Shown here one piece after another: positions 24,347-26,418 of a stretch of DNA of 26,418 nucleotides (positions are counted from its first letter, which is position 1; every line of letters begins with the position of its first letter). The notes under the pieces were generated by a model that saw nothing but the letters and a program-made list of their open reading frames with translations, did not search any database and had not been told where the DNA came from. Location of the stretch: positions 1-26,418 of the forward strand of contig CAIYYW010000063.1 of the NCBI GenBank assembly GCA_903930515.1, written 5' to 3'. Source of the stretch: an uncultured delta proteobacterium. Lineage in GTDB: Bacteria; RBG-13-61-14; DRUE01. Position numbers and translations under genes: made by a program.

Positions 24347-25078
24347 CTACCCATTGATTAAATAGAGGAAATATTCCTGGTTGCCCTTGGGACCCTTGAT
24401 CCCGGCCTTGACCCGGCCCAGAAGCTCAAAGCCGAGGCCTTGCGCGAATTCCGCCACCTTCTCAACCGCTTCAAGCTGCAGTTCCGGATCGCGCACCACG
24501 CCTTTTTTCACCAGCTTCGGCGAAAGCTCAAACTGCGGCTTGACCATTGCCAGGACTTCCGCGTCCTTGGCCAGCACGCTTTTCAGCGCGGGCAGGATCA
24601 GATTCAGCGAGATAAAAGAGACATCAATGGTCGCGAGCTGGACCGGCTCCGGGAGACTCTTCGGAGAAAGGTAACGGGCGTTGAATTTTTCAATTACCGT
24701 AACGCGCGGATCGTTCCTGAGTTTCTGCTCAATCAGACCCTTGCCCACATCCAGGGCGTAAATTTTCCCCGCGCCGTTCTGGAGCAGGCAATCGGTGAAC
24801 CCGCCGGTGCTCGCGCCCACATCCAGGCAAATTTTCCCCGCAACCTGGACCTGAAATTCCTTGAGCGCGGGTTCCAGCTTAAGCCCGCCCCGGCTTACAT
24901 ATCTAAGCCCTTCCTTGATTTGAATCCCGCTCGCGACATAAACCAGGGTGCCGGGCTTGTCAACCGTTTCCCCGTTAACCCCAACCCTTCCCAGCCGGAT
25001 CAGGATCTGGGCCTTGGAATTATTCTCCGCCAGGCCCCGCTCCACCATCAATTTATCCAGACGAATCCGCTTCGACAT
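24347..25078 (-). CDS. tlyA: TlyA-family rRNA 2'-O-methyltransferase
   Basis: A 243-residue protein of the TlyA family: N-terminal S4 domain (about 5-60) and an FtsJ-like SAM-dependent methyltransferase (about 62-243). TlyA enzymes 2'-O-methylate cytidines in 16S and 23S rRNA; some family members have also been called hemolysins. The SAM motif is LDVGASTGGFTDCLLQ (85-100). The likely catalytic K-D-K-E tetrad is Lys67, Asp152, Lys180 and Glu235, close to the positions known in the mycobacterial protein. The ATG at 25078 fits the family N-terminus. Unusually, no Shine-Dalgarno precedes it, and a good -10 box ends only 7 bases upstream, suggesting a leaderless message. Confidence 0.93.
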   Translation of the reverse strand: MSKRIRLDKLMVERGLAENNSKAQILIRLGRVGVNGETVDKPGTLVYVASGIQIKEGLRYVSRGGLKLEPALKEFQVQVAGKICLDVGASTGGFTDCLLQNGAGKIYALDVGKGLIEQKLRNDPRVTVIEKFNARYLSPKSLPEPVQLATIDVSFISLNLILPALKSVLAKDAEVLAMVKPQFELSPKLVKKGVVRDPELQLEAVEKVAEFAQGLGFELLGRVKAGIKGPKGNQEYFLYLING

Positions 25079-25085
25079 CAGAGCT

Positions 25086-25115
25086 ATTTTAGCCCGGACA
25101 CGCGAACAATTGCAA
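25086..25115 (-). promoter_or_regulatory. Promoter directly abutting tlyA
   Basis: On the minus strand TTGCAA (25115-25110, 4 of 6) and TAAAAT (25091-25086, 5 of 6) are 18 bases apart. The -10 ends only 7 bases before the tlyA ATG, so the transcript should begin at or within a base or two of the start codon. Confidence 0.55.
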
Positions 25116-25174
25116 TTCGTTAAACTTTAATTGAAGGACTCCAATCAACAACCTGGGAGCGGCTCCGGGACGGC

Positions 25175-25504
25175 TCAGATGATCCCAAGTTTCTGGAGCT
25201 TGATCCCCGCGGTCATATTGCCCTTGAACTTGAGCTTGCCGGTCATAAAGGCGCGCTGGCCGGAAAGTTCTCCGTTCACCAGCCGGACAAAGTCCGCGTC
25301 CTTCATCTTCAGGCAGATGGTCGGGCTTTCCATGATGCCGGTCTGGACCGCGGCCTGGTTATCTTTGATGGTGATGAACCAATCTCCGCCGGCGTCACCG
25401 GTTATATTGAACTGGATGGTCATATTCAAATCGCCGATCTTTTCCGGGGTGAGTTTGGCGGGCAACGCTGCTTCGATAAATTCCTTGGGTGAACTTACAG
25501 CCAT
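25175..25504 (-). CDS. SCP2 sterol-carrier-type lipid-binding protein
   Basis: A 109-residue single-domain SCP2 protein. Family sequence is clear along the whole length: MTIQFNITGDAGGDWFITIKDNQAAVQTG, then PTICLKMKDADFVRLVNGELSGQRAFMTGKLKFKGNM, ending in a short helix. SCP2 proteins bind lipids or acyl chains in a hydrophobic tunnel; in bacteria the ligand is generally unknown. No signal peptide is seen, so it is cytoplasmic. A TTG at 25525 extends the frame by 7 residues, but the ATG at 25504 has a near-perfect AAAAGGAGG Shine-Dalgarno ending 6 bases upstream. With its own consensus promoter it is likely strongly expressed. Confidence 0.93.
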   Translation of the reverse strand: MAVSSPKEFIEAALPAKLTPEKIGDLNMTIQFNITGDAGGDWFITIKDNQAAVQTGIMESPTICLKMKDADFVRLVNGELSGQRAFMTGKLKFKGNMTAGIKLQKLGII

Positions 25505-25539
25505 TTGATCCTCCTTTTGGCTCAAATTTATCTTAAAAT

Positions 25540-25568
25540 CTTATAGCCCGAATCGCGCAGCTTGTCAA
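25540..25568 (-). promoter_or_regulatory. Strong consensus promoter of the SCP2 gene
   Basis: On the minus strand a perfect TTGACA (25568-25563) is 17 bases from TATAAG (25545-25540, 5 of 6 with consensus TATAAT). Together with the strong Shine-Dalgarno it is the best expression signal in the window. It lies just after the alpha-galactosidase stop, so the SCP2 gene need not depend on read-through. Confidence 0.75.
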
Positions 25569-25582
25569 TTTTTTCCGCTTGC

Positions 25583-26418
25583 TCAAACTTCAAGCTCGGT
25601 CCGGTCTTCAAAACTCAGCTCAATCGCCTTGGGCTCTTTTTGCTCCGGGAATTTGATCCAGACCTTTCCCTGGCGCTTGCCGGGAAGGGAAACCTTCAAT
25701 CGCAGGCCCGATCCGGAATCGGATGGTTTCAGCTCCGCTCCCTGCGCGCCCATTCCCAGATGAAAATCCAGGCCGATGATCCTGGGCTCCGGCCCGGCTT
25801 CAGTGAGGCCGAAGTATCTGACCGAGTGAGGCGGGATCACCCCCAGGTCAACCTTTCCCTCCGCTTCCCCCAAATAATTCCAGGTCCAACATTCAAACAG
25901 GTGATATCTTTTCTTCAATCCAAACCGGGCGAAATTGATCCGGCAGGGTTTCTCTTCCTCGGACCAGTTGCCCAGGCCGAGCAAGCTGATCGGCTCGCCG
26001 CGCTTGAAAAATTGTTCGGGAAACTCCCGCTCAAAAAGATCAATCGGCTCCGCGGATTTTTCCGCAACCGGAAGGGCCAGGTTGAACCAGCGCAACTGCC
26101 CCTGATCCAGCCGGCTGATCTCTTCGCTCAGGAAAACCTGTCCGGCCAAAAGATGGAAGAGGATCAGTTGGCTTTTCAGCTCCGCTTCTTTCAAGCCCCG
26201 GCCCCGACCGAGCAAGAGGCAATCCGGGTCCAAGGTCCAGAGCCGTCCGTTGGTGAGCGAGCGGGTCAGGGAATTTTTCAAACAACTTTTCAGCGAAGGC
26301 GTGAGCGCGATCCCGAAGGCCAGGTCCAGAATATTTTTCCATTTCCGGTCCGTGTCCGGCGAGACCCTCATAATATCCACGATCCCGACCGAGGGCCCGA
26401 GCGGGGCGCCGCACCCGA
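25583..26418 (-). CDS. Alpha-galactosidase-like glycoside hydrolase (GH36/GH27 type), partial
   Basis: The 3' part of a gene cut by the right edge; 278 codons are visible, and the frame is open to 26416. The first visible residues GCGAPLGPSVGIVDIMRVSPDT match a conserved GH36 stretch; the Asp of the final SPDT is probably the acid/base catalyst of the (beta/alpha)8 barrel. The rest is the end of the barrel and a C-terminal beta-sandwich (ARFGLKKRYHLFECWTWNYLGE...). The enzyme would hydrolyse terminal alpha-galactosides such as melibiose or raffinose-type sugars. The nucleophile and any signal peptide lie outside the window. A GTG at 26380 should not be taken as the start, because family sequence continues upstream of it. 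Confidence 0.85.
   Translation of the reverse strand, partial: GCGAPLGPSVGIVDIMRVSPDTDRKWKNILDLAFGIALTPSLKSCLKNSLTRSLTNGRLWTLDPDCLLLGRGRGLKEAELKSQLILFHLLAGQVFLSEEISRLDQGQLRWFNLALPVAEKSAEPIDLFEREFPEQFFKRGEPISLLGLGNWSEEEKPCRINFARFGLKKRYHLFECWTWNYLGEAEGKVDLGVIPPHSVRYFGLTEAGPEPRIIGLDFHLGMGAQGAELKPSDSGSGLRLKVSLPGKRQGKVWIKFPEQKEPKAIELSFEDRTELEV

Noticed and set aside
23206-24357. Long plus-strand open frame opposite der
   Set aside because: It lies antisense to a complete, motif-rich Der; its sequence is Arg/Pro/His-rich as expected of a shadow frame.
24440-25123. Plus-strand open frame opposite tlyA
   Set aside because: Antisense to tlyA, which has the full K-D-K-E tetrad and SAM motif.

Overview
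The window is about 26.4 kb of gene-dense, moderately GC-rich bacterial DNA with very short intergenic gaps. It looks like a chromosome segment of an uncultured Gram-negative (diderm-type) bacterium. The grounds are a complete Bat-type aerotolerance/envelope operon with signal peptides and periplasmic domains, IspH of the MEP pathway, a genomically encoded tRNA CCA end, and ordinary bacterial -35/-10 promoters with Shine-Dalgarno sites. The lineage cannot be fixed from sequence alone. Gene content (Bat operon, M6 protease, SCP2 protein, alpha-galactosidase) would fit Aminicenantes/Acidobacteriota-like, delta-proteobacterial-like or Omnitrophota-like groups; that is only a guess. No phage, IS element, CRISPR array or rRNA was seen.

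Layout. (1) 1-424: an intergenic stretch with a cluster of small hairpins and a possible minus-strand reading frame running off the left edge, then a promoter. (2) 425-4274, plus strand: patatin-like esterase, RluD-type pseudouridine synthase, YfiH/laccase-domain protein and GT4 glycosyltransferase, with overlapping or closely spaced genes. (3) 4330-4448: a minus-strand tRNA-Arg(UCU) with its own promoter. (4) 4656-4973: a small unrecognised Cys-rich protein behind a promoter-like site with a dyad. (5) 5038-15357: a long Bat operon. Its order is BatD-like anchor, MoxR ATPase, DUF58, TPR/SurA-like protein, second BatD-like anchor, BatA, BatB, BatC, BatD, BatE; nearly all junctions overlap. (6) 15379-22931, still plus strand: GalU, an IspH-UbiA fusion, a YdjM-type membrane hydrolase, a GT39-type membrane glycosyltransferase and an M6 metalloprotease. 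(7) 22933-26418, minus strand: alpha-galactosidase (cut by the right edge), an SCP2 protein with its own strong promoter, TlyA and Der.

How the genes may work together. The Bat operon pairs a MoxR AAA+ ATPase with a DUF58 protein, two membrane VWA proteins and TPR partners, an architecture known from MoxR-VWA chaperone-like systems. It is unusual in three ways: it carries three membrane-anchored proteins with the same overall plan (periplasmic domain, one TM helix, helical cytoplasmic tail); it includes a TPR protein fused to a SurA-like chaperone module that has lost its rotamase domain; and it runs without an obvious break into envelope/isoprenoid genes. The IspH-UbiA fusion is the other notable feature: an apparently intact IspH is joined to a UbiA-like membrane domain that has kept only its second Asp-rich motif. 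The minus-strand block is mainly translation/ribosome housekeeping (TlyA, Der) plus lipid-carrier and sugar-catabolic genes.
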